NCBI RefSeq assembly: GCF_024138145.1
Contig: NZ_CP099997.1
Location: 434,001-498,000 of the forward strand
Length of the DNA stretch: 64,000 bases
DNA from: Natronosalvus halobius
GTDB lineage: Archaea > Halobacteriota > Halobacteria > Halobacteriales > Natrialbaceae
Direction of reading: 5' to 3'
A program made the position numbers and the translations under genes. The notes beneath the pieces are model-generated. The model was not told the origin of the DNA and did not search any database. It was given only the letters and a program-made list of their open reading frames with translations. Of the stretch, positions 27,123-35,711 are shown in pieces. Position 1 is the first letter of the stretch; every line of letters starts with the position of its first letter.

Positions 27123-27413
27123 ATGGGAAGCGAGCGCGACGGGAACGATGGTGTCGGCGGCGGTCGGTTCGGAACCGTGTACTTGGGGTCTGACGGGCGA
27201 TTTTACACCAGCTGGGACGTCCTCGAGAAGCACCGCTCGGGCACGTGGGAGCCCTGTCTCCGCCACCGATCCGGTCGACGGCTGGTCGCCGACGGTGACG
27301 CACTCCTGTCGTTGACGCCGGTCGCCACCAGCGACTTGCCCGACTGGCTCGAGATCAGGGTAACGACGGGTCGACGACGGGTGAAGACGCGAGCGATCGA
27401 TACGCGACAGTAA
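27123..27413 (+). CDS. Small hypothetical protein
   Basis: I do not recognise this 96-residue protein. It is a short, probably all-beta soluble protein with RFGTVYLGSDGRFYTSWDVLEKH and WLEIRVTTGRRRVKTRAI, no Cys cluster and no signal peptide. Composition is less acidic than that of its neighbours. The frame is compact with a plausible promoter upstream, so I keep it, but it could be a spurious ORF. The protease gene downstream starts 74 nt later. Confidence 0.4.
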   Translation: MGSERDGNDGVGGGRFGTVYLGSDGRFYTSWDVLEKHRSGTWEPCLRHRSGRRLVADGDALLSLTPVATSDLPDWLEIRVTTGRRRVKTRAIDTRQ

Positions 27414-27487
27414 CGTCGTCGCGGGCGAGTGGGTCTGGTTCGGTGTCACACACTTAATGGATGGCGATGTGAATACCAGGTTTCTAG

Positions 27488-28249
27488 ATGGTTTCGTTCG
27501 ACCCTCCGATCGTGAAGCGCCGGTCGTTTCTCGCTGGGGTCGGATCGCTGGGTACGCTGGGAACGCTCAGGTACGCGACGCGCGAGCCGGCGACCGAGAT
27601 CGAGGTACGATTCTGGCTGACCGAGCAGGCCTCGACGTACGATATCGCCGACCTGCTCGTGGCCCACCTCGAGGCCGCGCTCGAGTACGAGTTCTGGAAA
27701 GTCGACGTCTCCTTCGGCGGCGTCGTTCCCGTCGATTCCGAGGACGGTGCCCATCCAGTCCGGTCGGGGCAGTGGCCCCTTGCTGTCGGATCAGGAGCGA
27801 CGGGGATCGGTTCGATCGACGCCGCGAAGGACGTCAACCTGCTGGTCACCGACGGACCGATGCACACGTCGCCGACGGGCTACGCGATTCCACACGTCGC
27901 CTCGGTCGGTGGGGCGCGTCATATCGCCGAACTCGAACCGCCGAGCCAGGAAGGGGTCGAACTCCCGTACTCGCGACCCAACCTCACCGTCCAGGTCGTG
28001 ATCCACGAAGTCGGCCACACGCTTGGACTCCGCCACGAACACGGGCGGACGTACGTCGCCAACGAAGCGACCGTGTCGACGCCGATGATGAGCGCCTACG
28101 CGTGGGACTCGTCGTTCGACTCCGAGAGATCCCGTTGTGGCTACGAGTACGCGCCACCGCCGTACCCGGATCGAAAGCTCACCCACCGGTTTTCCCTCTG
28201 CGCGGAGTCGACGTTGCGCGAATACAAGGGTGGCGTCAATCTGCGGTAG
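27488..28249 (+). CDS. Tat-exported metzincin-like zinc protease
   Basis: The 253-residue protein begins with a Tat-type signal (KRRSFLAGVGSLGTLG). The motif HEVGHTLGLRHEHG supplies His173, Glu174, His177 and His183, the HExxHxxGxxH zinc site of metzincins, and STPMMSAY at about 197-203 provides the Met-turn. It should be an extracellular metalloprotease. Which metzincin family it belongs to is not clear; the Gly/His spacing recalls archaemetzincin and matrixin-like groups. Two Cys near the C-terminus (SRCGYEY and SLCAES) could form a disulfide. It lacks pro-domain features I can name. Confidence 0.75.
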   Translation: MVSFDPPIVKRRSFLAGVGSLGTLGTLRYATREPATEIEVRFWLTEQASTYDIADLLVAHLEAALEYEFWKVDVSFGGVVPVDSEDGAHPVRSGQWPLAVGSGATGIGSIDAAKDVNLLVTDGPMHTSPTGYAIPHVASVGGARHIAELEPPSQEGVELPYSRPNLTVQVVIHEVGHTLGLRHEHGRTYVANEATVSTPMMSAYAWDSSFDSERSRCGYEYAPPPYPDRKLTHRFSLCAESTLREYKGGVNLR

Positions 28250-28260
28250 TCACTGCAAGG

Positions 28261-28333
28261 TCGATTGCTGAGTGTCCCGGGACGTCGATTGCTGAGTGTC
28301 CCGGGACGTCGATGTCTGAGTGTTCCCAGGACG
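28261..28333. repeat. 24-nt tandem repeat, three copies
   Basis: Exact copies at 28261-28284 and 28285-28308 and a diverged 25-nt copy at 28309-28333 share TCGAT...CTGAGTGTcCCgGGACG. Each exact copy contains the palindrome TCCCGGGA. The array lies between the convergent stops of the protease and otsB, where it could act in termination; no spacers are present, so it is not a CRISPR. Confidence 0.85.
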
Positions 28334-28372
28334 TCGATCTCCAATTGCCTCTGCGACGGCGACCCTCAGTCG

Positions 28373-29173
28373 TCACTCGAACCGCCCAGCCGTAGCGTCG
28401 ACGAGCCAGTCCAGGAGGTGTGCCACGGCTCGAGGCGATCGAACCTGACACGAGGCGGCCGTCTCCGTCGCTCGTCCGACGGCGACGCCCAGTCCGTCCG
28501 AACTGAGGCGACGAAAGACCGTCTCGTCGGTCACGTCGTCGCCGACGTACAGGACAAACGGATCCCGCGCCCGCCTCGACCGGAGCAAGGAGACGGCGTC
28601 GCCTTTCGTCCAGGGAACCTGCGGGCCGAACTCGAGGATGGCCTTGCCGTGGCTGCACTCCAGGTCGCCGTTCCCGACCCGATCGACGACCGCTCGCGTC
28701 TCCTGTTCGACGACCGGGACCAGCTCCCGCGACACGTGGCGAACGTGGACCGTCCCGGTGAGGCGTTTGTTCTCGACGCGACAACCGGAGACGTCCTGGA
28801 GGCGGTCCTCGAGGACGTCACAGCACTGTTCGACCAGGCGTGACCGCTTCCGTGCGACGGGGTGGACGGCGACCGAATCGTCCCGTGCGAGTTCGAGGCC
28901 GTGATTCCCGCCGTAGACCGACGGTCCGTCGACGCGCCGGGAGACGTCGGCGAGCGCGCGCCCGCTGACGATTGCCGTCGTCACGTCCTCGTGGGAATCG
29001 AGGCGCTCGAGGGCGCGTTCGGCCGCCGGAAGCGGTCGCGCCCGCGTGGGGTCATCGACGATGGGGGCGAGCGTGCCGTCGAAGTCGAAACACGCCAGCA
29101 GTTCGTCGTGGCGGTCGAGTCCGGTTGCGAGGCGTTCCTGCAGGTCTCGGGTCGTTCGTTGCTGGAGGGACAT
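28373..29173 (-). CDS. otsB: Trehalose-6-phosphate phosphatase OtsB
   Basis: OtsB removes phosphate from trehalose 6-phosphate to release the compatible solute trehalose. This HAD-fold protein (266 residues) has the nucleophile motif DFDGTLAPI at about 29-37, the TPP-specific YGGNHGLEL, and the Mg site in YVGDDVTDETVF. It follows otsA by 7 nt on the same strand, so the two are co-transcribed. The operon gives this organism its own route to trehalose alongside salt-in osmoadaptation. Confidence 0.94.
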   Translation of the reverse strand: MSLQQRTTRDLQERLATGLDRHDELLACFDFDGTLAPIVDDPTRARPLPAAERALERLDSHEDVTTAIVSGRALADVSRRVDGPSVYGGNHGLELARDDSVAVHPVARKRSRLVEQCCDVLEDRLQDVSGCRVENKRLTGTVHVRHVSRELVPVVEQETRAVVDRVGNGDLECSHGKAILEFGPQVPWTKGDAVSLLRSRRARDPFVLYVGDDVTDETVFRRLSSDGLGVAVGRATETAASCQVRSPRAVAHLLDWLVDATAGRFE

Positions 29174-29180
29174 CGGGAAC

Positions 29181-30839
29181 TCAGAGGGATCGTGACACGT
29201 CGTTCACTCGTCGGTCGACTGCTGGAAATCGGGCTGCCTCGATGTGGGCGAACTGCTTGCTCATCCACCACTCGAGGTCGTGATCGGAGACGTGGGTTCG
29301 CAGGGCGGCCATCCGGGTCGTCCGCTCGCTCTTCGGGGTCCCGAGCGCGTCGGCGATCGTTCGCGCGAACCGATCGGTGTCCGCTGGGTCGATCGTGAAC
29401 GCCGGATAGCCGAGCGCGTCGGCCGCTCCTGCGTGCTCACTGAGAACGAGGGCGCCGTCGCCGTCGACCGAGGACGCGACGTACTCCTGGGCGACGAGAT
29501 TCATCCCGTCGCGGACCGAGCTGACGACGAGGAGGTCAGCCTCGCGGTAGAGCGTGGTCAGGTCGGCCCGGTCCAGGAAGTCCTCCGTGTAGACGACCGG
29601 CTGCCAGTCGTCGGTACCGAAGCGTTCGTTGATGCGGTCGACGGTCGATCGAACCTGCCGTCCGAGTCGATCGTAGCTCGGAATCTCCGTCCGACTCGGC
29701 GTCGCCTTCTGGAGGAACGTGAACGACTCGCGCCACTCGGGGTACCCCTCGAAGAGGCGCTCGAGGGCGGCCAGTCGCTCCGGAATCCCTTTGGTGTAAT
29801 CGAGGCGGTCGACACCCAGGCCGACGGCACAGCCGTCGGGGATGTCGTACCGCTCGCGTAGGGAATCCCACCTGTCGGCCCCGATCTCTCGGGCCCGTTC
29901 CTCGTAGCTGCTCGCGTCGACGCCCATCGGCGTCGCGACGATTCGCGTCTCGTGGCCGTCGTACTCGACGGTGCGCTCGCCGAAATCGACCGTCGCCGAC
30001 GGAAGCGTCTCCTGGACGCACTCGAGGAAAGCCGTCCCGTAGCGCTCGATGTGGAAGCCGAACACGTCGGTCCCGAGCAGCCCCACGAGGAGTTCGCGGG
30101 CGTTGGGGCAGGCGGCGAACGACGACGGGTCAGGCCACGGAATGTGCCAGAACTGAGCGACCGTCGCACCCGCTGGTGCCTCCGCCCGGATCATCGACGG
30201 CGCGAGCCCGAGGTGGTAGTCCTGGAGCCAGATTACGGACTCGTCGGTGGCCTCTTCGAGGACGGCGTCGGCAAACTGTCGGTTCACGTGACGATACCAC
30301 TCGAGGTCGTTCGGTCGAGACTCGACCAGTTCGGTCATGCCGTGACAGAGCGGCCAGAGGACGCGGTTGCTGTAGCCCGTGTAGTAGCCGTCGACGGCCT
30401 CGTCCGAGAGCCAGACCCGCCGCAGGGTGTACTGATCGTCGCTTCCGGGTGGGACGTCGACGCGGTCGTTTTCGTCGGTAACCGCGCGGTCGGCGCTGCC
30501 GTCGCCCCAGGCGATCCAGGTGCCGCCGATCGCTCGCATCACGGGATCGAGTCCGGCGGTCAGTCCGCCGGTCGGTTCGTCGACGGTGACGTCGCGGTCG
30601 CCTGGGTCGTTGCCGTCCTCGTTCTCGTCGCCGTTTCCGTCGTCATCGCCGTTGCCGTTCTCGTCACTGACGCCCCCGTCAGTCCACTCGTGACGGTACG
30701 GCTGCCGATTCGAGACGACGAGCAGCGATTCCGGGGCGTCGAAATCGACGCCGCCGTCGGTCACGACCCGCCGGCCGGCGTTCCGTAAATCGTTCGCCTG
30801 ATTCGACTCCGCCACCGCTACTCGCTCCGTAAATCGCAT
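29181..30839 (-). CDS. otsA: Trehalose-6-phosphate synthase OtsA
   Basis: OtsA (GT20) joins a nucleotide-activated glucose with glucose 6-phosphate to form trehalose 6-phosphate. The 552-residue protein shows VVSNRQPY with GGLTAGLDPVM, the donor-site WLQDYHLGLAP, HIPWPDPSSF, the catalytic VDRLDYTKGIPERL and SVRDGMNLVAQEYVA. An Asp/Gly/Asn insert (about residues 58-85) expands the N-terminal loop and is not seen in bacterial OtsA. ATG 30839 is used; a later start would remove nothing conserved. The gene diverges from a peptidase gene over about 200 nt. Confidence 0.94.
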   Translation of the reverse strand: MRFTERVAVAESNQANDLRNAGRRVVTDGGVDFDAPESLLVVSNRQPYRHEWTDGGVSDENGNGDDDGNGDENEDGNDPGDRDVTVDEPTGGLTAGLDPVMRAIGGTWIAWGDGSADRAVTDENDRVDVPPGSDDQYTLRRVWLSDEAVDGYYTGYSNRVLWPLCHGMTELVESRPNDLEWYRHVNRQFADAVLEEATDESVIWLQDYHLGLAPSMIRAEAPAGATVAQFWHIPWPDPSSFAACPNARELLVGLLGTDVFGFHIERYGTAFLECVQETLPSATVDFGERTVEYDGHETRIVATPMGVDASSYEERAREIGADRWDSLRERYDIPDGCAVGLGVDRLDYTKGIPERLAALERLFEGYPEWRESFTFLQKATPSRTEIPSYDRLGRQVRSTVDRINERFGTDDWQPVVYTEDFLDRADLTTLYREADLLVVSSVRDGMNLVAQEYVASSVDGDGALVLSEHAGAADALGYPAFTIDPADTDRFARTIADALGTPKSERTTRMAALRTHVSDHDLEWWMSKQFAHIEAARFPAVDRRVNDVSRSL

Positions 30840-31036
30840 CTATGAAAATCCCTCGTTTGCCCTGCTGTTTCGTTCGCGGCCTGCAGTCACAGGCCATTGA
30901 TATACACCACCCTAACCGGCTCGCTGCGGGGACATTCACGGACGCTCAGGGCTCGCGCCGACTGGTGACCAGCGACCAGCGAATGGCGATCGACGCTTCG
31001 AGCAACGTTCAAGGGGCTTCCCCCGCATCGTCAGCC

Positions 31037-32197
31037 ATGAACGAGCCGTTCGCCGATCGAGTACGGCGGTGCCAGCGAGGCCTCGCCGACCGCGGTGCCG
31101 GTGCGCTGATCGCCTCGCCTGGACCGGCGCTCACGTACCTGACGGGCGTCGAGGAGTCGCCGTCCGAACGTCACTTCCTGGCCATCGTTCCCCGCGACGG
31201 GCTGCCGGTCGTGGTCGCGCCCGCGATGTACAGAGCGGAACTCGAGGCTGCGCCCGTCGATCGGATCGTCCTCTGGGACGACGGCGACGACCCCGTCGAG
31301 GCGCTCACGAGCGCGTTCGAAATCGTCGGTCTCGAGCCGGGAACCGGGACCGACGAGACGATCCTGCTCGACGACCGCCTCTGGACGACCTTCGCCCAGG
31401 ACGTTCGCGGCCTGTTTCCCGACGCGACGTACGACCTCGCGAGCCAGGTGCTCGAGCCCCTCCGCCTCCGAAAGGACCGAACCGAACGGGCAGCCCTTCG
31501 TCGAGCGGGCGACCTCGCCGACCGTGTCTCCACGACGCTCCGCGAACGCGGCGAGGAGGTCGTCGGGCTAACCGAACGGGACCTTGCCGACGAAATCGAC
31601 CGATTGCTCGAGGCCGAGGGTGGCCGCGGTCCCGCGTTCGACACCATCGTGGCTGCGGGCGAGAATGGCGCGCGTCCGCACCACCAGCCTGGGGACCGTT
31701 CCATCGAGGCGGGTGATCCGGTCGTCCTCGACTTCGGCGCGTTCGTCGACGCGGACCTGGAGTCTGGCCAGGCCCGCTATCCCGGCGACCAGACCCGGAC
31801 GCTGGTCTTCACCAGCGATCCGCCCGAAGGGTACCGGGAGGTGCACGAGACCGTCGCCCGCGCCCAGCGGGCGGCGATCGAGCACGTCGAACCCGGCGTC
31901 ACGGCCGAGTCGGTCGACGCCGTCGCCCGCGAGATCATCACCGACGCAGGCTACGGCGACGCCTTCGTTCATCGCACCGGCCACGGCGTCGGCCTCGAGG
32001 TCCACGAACCGCCCTACGTCGTCGAGGGGAACGACCAGGCCCTCGAGCCGGGCATGGTCTTCAGCGTCGAGCCCGGAATCTACCTCGACAGCGAGTTCGG
32101 CGTTCGACTCGAAGACCTCGTGGTGGTCACGGAGGACGGCTGCGAGCGGCTGAACGCTACGCCGCTGGGTTGGGCGTGCGAGAGCGATCGCCGATAA
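31037..32197 (+). CDS. M24 family metallopeptidase (Xaa-Pro aminopeptidase/prolidase type)
   Basis: This 386-residue cytoplasmic peptidase has an N-terminal creatinase-like domain (about 1-145) and a C-terminal pita-bread catalytic domain. Metal ligands are visible in DFGAFVDADLE, HRTGHGVGLEVHEPP, FSVEPGIYLDSEFGVRLED and the final Glu of the EDLVVV region. It should release N-terminal residues ahead of proline or split Xaa-Pro dipeptides. ATG 31037 begins the first family-like sequence; the 65 upstream codons do not. A decayed copy of its last 50 codons sits at 33716-33870. Confidence 0.9.
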   Translation: MNEPFADRVRRCQRGLADRGAGALIASPGPALTYLTGVEESPSERHFLAIVPRDGLPVVVAPAMYRAELEAAPVDRIVLWDDGDDPVEALTSAFEIVGLEPGTGTDETILLDDRLWTTFAQDVRGLFPDATYDLASQVLEPLRLRKDRTERAALRRAGDLADRVSTTLRERGEEVVGLTERDLADEIDRLLEAEGGRGPAFDTIVAAGENGARPHHQPGDRSIEAGDPVVLDFGAFVDADLESGQARYPGDQTRTLVFTSDPPEGYREVHETVARAQRAAIEHVEPGVTAESVDAVAREIITDAGYGDAFVHRTGHGVGLEVHEPPYVVEGNDQALEPGMVFSVEPGIYLDSEFGVRLEDLVVVTEDGCERLNATPLGWACESDRR

Positions 32198-32236
32198 CAG
32201 AGTCGTCCGCGTCGAATTGGATGCTGATGTGCACCC

Positions 32237-32242
32237 AAAAAA
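32237..32242 (-). terminator. T-run terminator between convergent genes
   Basis: Six T residues on the minus strand lie about 60 nt beyond the stop of the glutamate-cysteine ligase family gene, in the 105-nt gap it shares with the converging M24 peptidase gene. Archaeal transcription commonly ends at such U-runs. Confidence 0.4.
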
Positions 32243-32302
32243 TGCCAGAGTATTGGGAACTGAGGTGTGCTTGAGGACTGCCGGCGGAGTGAAAACGCTG
32301 GC

Positions 32303-33415
32303 TCAGACCGGCTGGAGAACCGGAGGCCTCGCTGGTGATTGCTCGGAGGCGAGTGCGTCGACTTCCCGTTCGAGTCGGTGGGCATAACGAAGGCGAAGTC
32401 GCTGTGCTTGCGTCCTGGACAGTCGTGGTCTATCCTCGAGATCCGTCGAGACCGGACGATAGGCGGAGGGGTCGAATCCCATCGTCTCGAGGTATCGCTC
32501 GACAGCAGGCGCCTCGAGCCCGTAATCGATGGCGTTACTCACGTGCTGTTTCACGCGATCGAACTCGGGTATCGACACGGTTGACCCCGTAATGTCGCCA
32601 CGTCCTCCGATCTCCACGCGCCTATTCTCGACGAGGCTCAAGATATCTCGGACGTCTTCGGCGAGTCGCAGTACCTGTCCAGGGAGTGCGACGTCCGGAG
32701 CACGCCATTCGATCGTGTCGAATTCCTGGCGCAATCGAACCGGTGCCCAGATCGTATCCTCTGGCGTAAAGTGCTCGTCGAACGTCTCCTGGTCGATGCC
32801 TTCGGCAATCGCCTGTTGACGAAAGCCGTCGAACGTGGCGTCGATCCGGTCGTTCCACTCGTCTACGTCCTTGGCGTAGGGCCACAACCGGCCGAGCCGG
32901 GGATGGTCGCCGTAACACGTCCGCCGGTAGACGTGGGGGCGCGCACAGGCAGCCACGTTCTCTCCCTGGTGGTACGTGGAACTCCCGGCGAGCGCAAACG
33001 CCGGATCCAGTGCGGTCAGGAGGTTCAACTGGTCGACTTCGGCCCCCTCGATCTGATCGACGTGCAGGTGGGTACCGGCGCAATAGGTGGCCTTCTCGAA
33101 CGCGTTGCCGAGAACCTGACGCTGAATCCGCGTCCGAGGCGTATCGCTCGTGCCGAGAGAACCGGCGTTGAGCGGGGTGGCGAGCGGGACGAGATGGCGT
33201 CCTTCTTCTCGACCGATTTCTATCGCTTCCTGGAGTCTGAACGCGACCTCCTCCTGGAGTTCGGGGATGCTATCGCACGGATCGGTGACGACCTCGAGCA
33301 TTGGGTCTGCGCTCTCGGCGTGAAGATCGTCGATGCGGTCGAGCACCGGTGTTGCAGGTGCGAGTGCACCCGTATCGTCGACGGTCCAGTATTCGAGTTC
33401 GAGACTGAGTTGCAT
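32303..33415 (-). CDS. Glutamate-cysteine ligase family (GCS2) protein
   Basis: The 370-residue protein has the GCS2 layout: an N-terminal LSLELEYWTVDD with acidic metal ligands, EVVTDPCDSIPELQEEV, and AGTHLHVDQ in the middle. Haloarchaea use gamma-glutamylcysteine as their main thiol, made by GshA of this family. This protein differs from the haloarchaeal GshA I remember (which opens with IEEEFYVVD-like sequence), so it may be a paralogue with another amine acceptor. ATG 33415 is preferred to the upstream GTG at 33436. It is a single-gene unit. Confidence 0.75.
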   Translation of the reverse strand: MQLSLELEYWTVDDTGALAPATPVLDRIDDLHAESADPMLEVVTDPCDSIPELQEEVAFRLQEAIEIGREEGRHLVPLATPLNAGSLGTSDTPRTRIQRQVLGNAFEKATYCAGTHLHVDQIEGAEVDQLNLLTALDPAFALAGSSTYHQGENVAACARPHVYRRTCYGDHPRLGRLWPYAKDVDEWNDRIDATFDGFRQQAIAEGIDQETFDEHFTPEDTIWAPVRLRQEFDTIEWRAPDVALPGQVLRLAEDVRDILSLVENRRVEIGGRGDITGSTVSIPEFDRVKQHVSNAIDYGLEAPAVERYLETMGFDPSAYRPVSTDLEDRPRLSRTQAQRLRLRYAHRLEREVDALASEQSPARPPVLQPV

Positions 33416-33715
33416 AGTGCTGGTGAGATGCTGCACGTTGAGTGGTTCCGCTTCACAGCGACGACGGCACGGGATTGACCCCGGAACTGGGGATCAGTCG
33501 TCGTTCGACCGTACAGAAGTCAACCGAGTGAGCGGGAAGACCCCTCTCCCAAAGTGATTAGGTCAGATGTAGTACCGTCGTAAGGACAGATACTCGGCGA
33601 CGCGAGCGTCAGGCCGGCTATCGATCGGACGCGGTGTCACCGACTCTGAAGGGAAGTTCGAACGGGTTTGTGAGTAAATTATTCTCTCCAACCGCCCGGT
33701 GTTCGCTGACGGTGT
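33416..33715. other. Intergenic stretch without a gene
   Basis: The 300 nt between the ligase gene and the M24 remnant include the ligase promoter region and an AT-rich segment (GAGTAAATTATTCTC near 33672-33686). ORFs here are short and Arg/Ser-rich. Nothing else is recognisable. Confidence 0.4.
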
Positions 33716-33870
33716 CTCTAGCCAGGTATAGTCTTCAGCGGCAAACAGAAAATCCACCTCGAGGGCGAGCTCGGGGTTCGATTCGAGGGCCTCGTGGTGG
33801 TCACCGGGGACGGCTACAAGCGGTCGAATCGACACCACTGGACTGGGCGTGCGAGGGAGGTTGATAGCGA
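33716..33870 (+). pseudogene. Decayed copy of the 3' end of the M24 peptidase gene
   Basis: This stretch aligns with 32042-32190 of the intact M24 gene. The translation GIVFSGKQKIHLEGELGVRF EGLVVVTGDGYKRS parallels GMVFSVEPGIYLDSEFGVRL EDLVVVTEDGCERL; the two Glu-containing metal-ligand positions are lost or altered, one Glu codon has become TAG (33719-33721), and the end is out of frame. No earlier part of the gene is found upstream. It is a truncated relic of a duplication, oriented like the parent gene and separated from it by the ligase gene. Confidence 0.8.
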
Positions 33871-33882
33871 AAACCGGTCTCG

Positions 33883-35409
33883 TCAGCAGCCCTCGACGGT
33901 CAGCGTCCCTTCGACGCGTTGTTCGCCCGCGATAATTGCCCACTCGACGTCACCAGTCGGGAGGTCGCTCCCGGCGACGGTGAAGGTACTCGAGATGCAA
34001 TCCTCACCCGCGACCTCGACCGTTCCGGACCGGGTACGATCCTCGACCTCGAGCGTCACGTCGAGTTCGACCGGCTCCGTACCGTCGTTTCGCAGGGTGA
34101 CGGTGAAGTCGGCAGACTCTCCCGAAGCGATCGAATCCGGCCCGGTTACCGAGAGATCGATCGTCGTCGGGTTCCTCTTCTGGATCTTCGTCGCCCGGAT
34201 CGTCCTCGCCGGGTTCTTCGTCGGGTTCCTCCCCGTCTCCATCTTCTTCGTCCTCCATCCGGAGGGCTAGTAACTCCCCATCGCGACTGACGTAGACGGT
34301 AGCCTCGTCGGCGACGATCGATTCCTGGCTTCCGATCCACTCGCGTTCGTCGAACGCGTACCGCCAGCGTTCCTCGCCGGTCTCGAGATCGTAGGCGATC
34401 ACCCGATCCTCGTCGTCTTCGTCGTCGGGCATGTCGGCTGAATCCGGCCCGTACGCGGTGAGGACAGTCTCGTCCTCGAGTGCGGGGAGGCTGTGGTATT
34501 GATCGAGGGTCCACGCGTGGTCGCCGTTCTCGGAGAGGTCGAACGCCGAGAGTGTTCCGTCCCTGCCGAGCGCGAAGTACGTCTCGTCGACGATGGTGTG
34601 ATCGAGCGTCCTGGACGTACTAGCGACGACCTCCCGGGTGGCCATATCGTAGAGAGAGGTGGCGTCGTAACCGGGGAAGAGGGCGACGTAGCCCGAGCCG
34701 GCGATGAGTTGGGTGACCGACTCGTCGTGGTCGACCGTGACCACCGTCTCGCCCGTCTCGGGATCGAGCCCGGCGAACATCCCCGCACGCCCGGGTGCGT
34801 AGGACGAATCGAACACGTAGACGGCATCGTCGGAGACGTCGCCGAACTGCAATTCTTCGGCCGTTTCCGTCCCGTCGTCCGTCTCTACTTCGACGCGCTC
34901 GCGTTCCCATCGGATCGAGCCGTCTTCGATGTCGAGCGCGTAGACGGTGTGATCGCTCGCGGTGTATACCATACCGTGCCCGACCGCCAGCTCGAGGCTG
35001 TCTATCTCGCTCTCCCAGCGGACGTCGCCCGTCTCGGCGTCGATAGCCCGGATCGGATCACCGCCCACGTAGAGCGCGTCGCCGTCGGTCGAGAGCGTTC
35101 GCTCGGCGCCGATGTCAGCCGTCTCCCACTCGCTCGAGCCATCCTCGGCGTCGAGTGCGGTTAGCCTCCCTGGGCCAGGGTGTAGATGCGGTCGTCGGCG
35201 ATCACGGTCGAACCGAGGTCGTGCGCCCCGTCGTACCGCCAGGCGATTTCGGTCGGGCGTTCGCGATGAGAACCGTCTCCGTCCTCGCTACCATCTTCGT
35301 CGCCTTCGCCGTGACCGTCGGCCAGGACCGACCCGACCGATGCGAGAATTCCGGTTGTCGAAAGCGCTGCACCTGCTGACAGTACCGTACGGCGGTTCAA
35401 ACCTGCCAT
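33883..35409 (-). pseudogene. PQQ-type beta-propeller protein, paralogue 2, with two frameshifts
   Basis: The gene starts at ATG 35409 with a Tat signal (GLNRRTVLSAGAAL) and an acidic linker, and reads to a TAA at 35161-35163 after YTLAQGG. A one-base loss there is implied, because the next frame continues immediately with LTALDAEDGSSEWE and propeller blades (AIDAETGDVRWES, ALDIEDGSIRWER, AYDLETGEERWRY). A second shift near 34160, inside a GAC-rich acidic linker, moves to the frame that encodes the C-terminal CARDB-like domain (DFTVTLRNDGTEPVELDVTL) and ends at 33883. With both shifts repaired the layout equals the paralogues at 11713 and 43272. It is a young pseudogene or carries sequence errors. 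Confidence 0.8.
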
Positions 35410-35711
35410 GCCACGGTAATGACCGATATGTGGTTTTATTATCAGGCGGATATGACCGGATTGCACGCTCGAGAACTATTTCGCTGTGCTGAACTATCAC
35501 ACTGGGGGGGGGGGGACACTATCGTCGAGAAATGAACGAAAGTGGTCGTCACGGCGCTGACACCGTTTCGGTCGTCGGATGGTCAGTCACCGACCGTGAG
35601 AGCTTCGGTCTGGGTTCCTGCGAAGAGCATCCTGATATGCTATAGATTATATAGTATAGATGCCGTCGGCGTTCAGTTTCGGCGACGAACGGCGTCCGAA
35701 CCTCGAGTTCG
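35410..35711. other. Intergenic region with a G12 tract and an AT-rich block
   Basis: These 302 nt hold no convincing gene. They contain a run of 12 G at 35504-35515 and an AT block around 35636-35660 with CTATA and TATAG in inverted orientation 5 nt apart. The first part should carry the promoter of the broken propeller gene; TGGTTTTATTATC near 35431-35443 is TATA-like on either strand. Confidence 0.5.
35504..35515 (+). repeat. Homopolymer of 12 G
   Basis: Twelve consecutive G residues sit about 95 nt upstream of the broken propeller gene. Such tracts are rare in haloarchaeal genomes and are prone both to replication slippage and to sequencing error. Confidence 0.9.

Noticed and set aside
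33563-33943. 126-codon minus-strand ORF over the M24 relic
   Set aside because: Its translation is basic and matches nothing, while the plus strand clearly aligns with the M24 gene.
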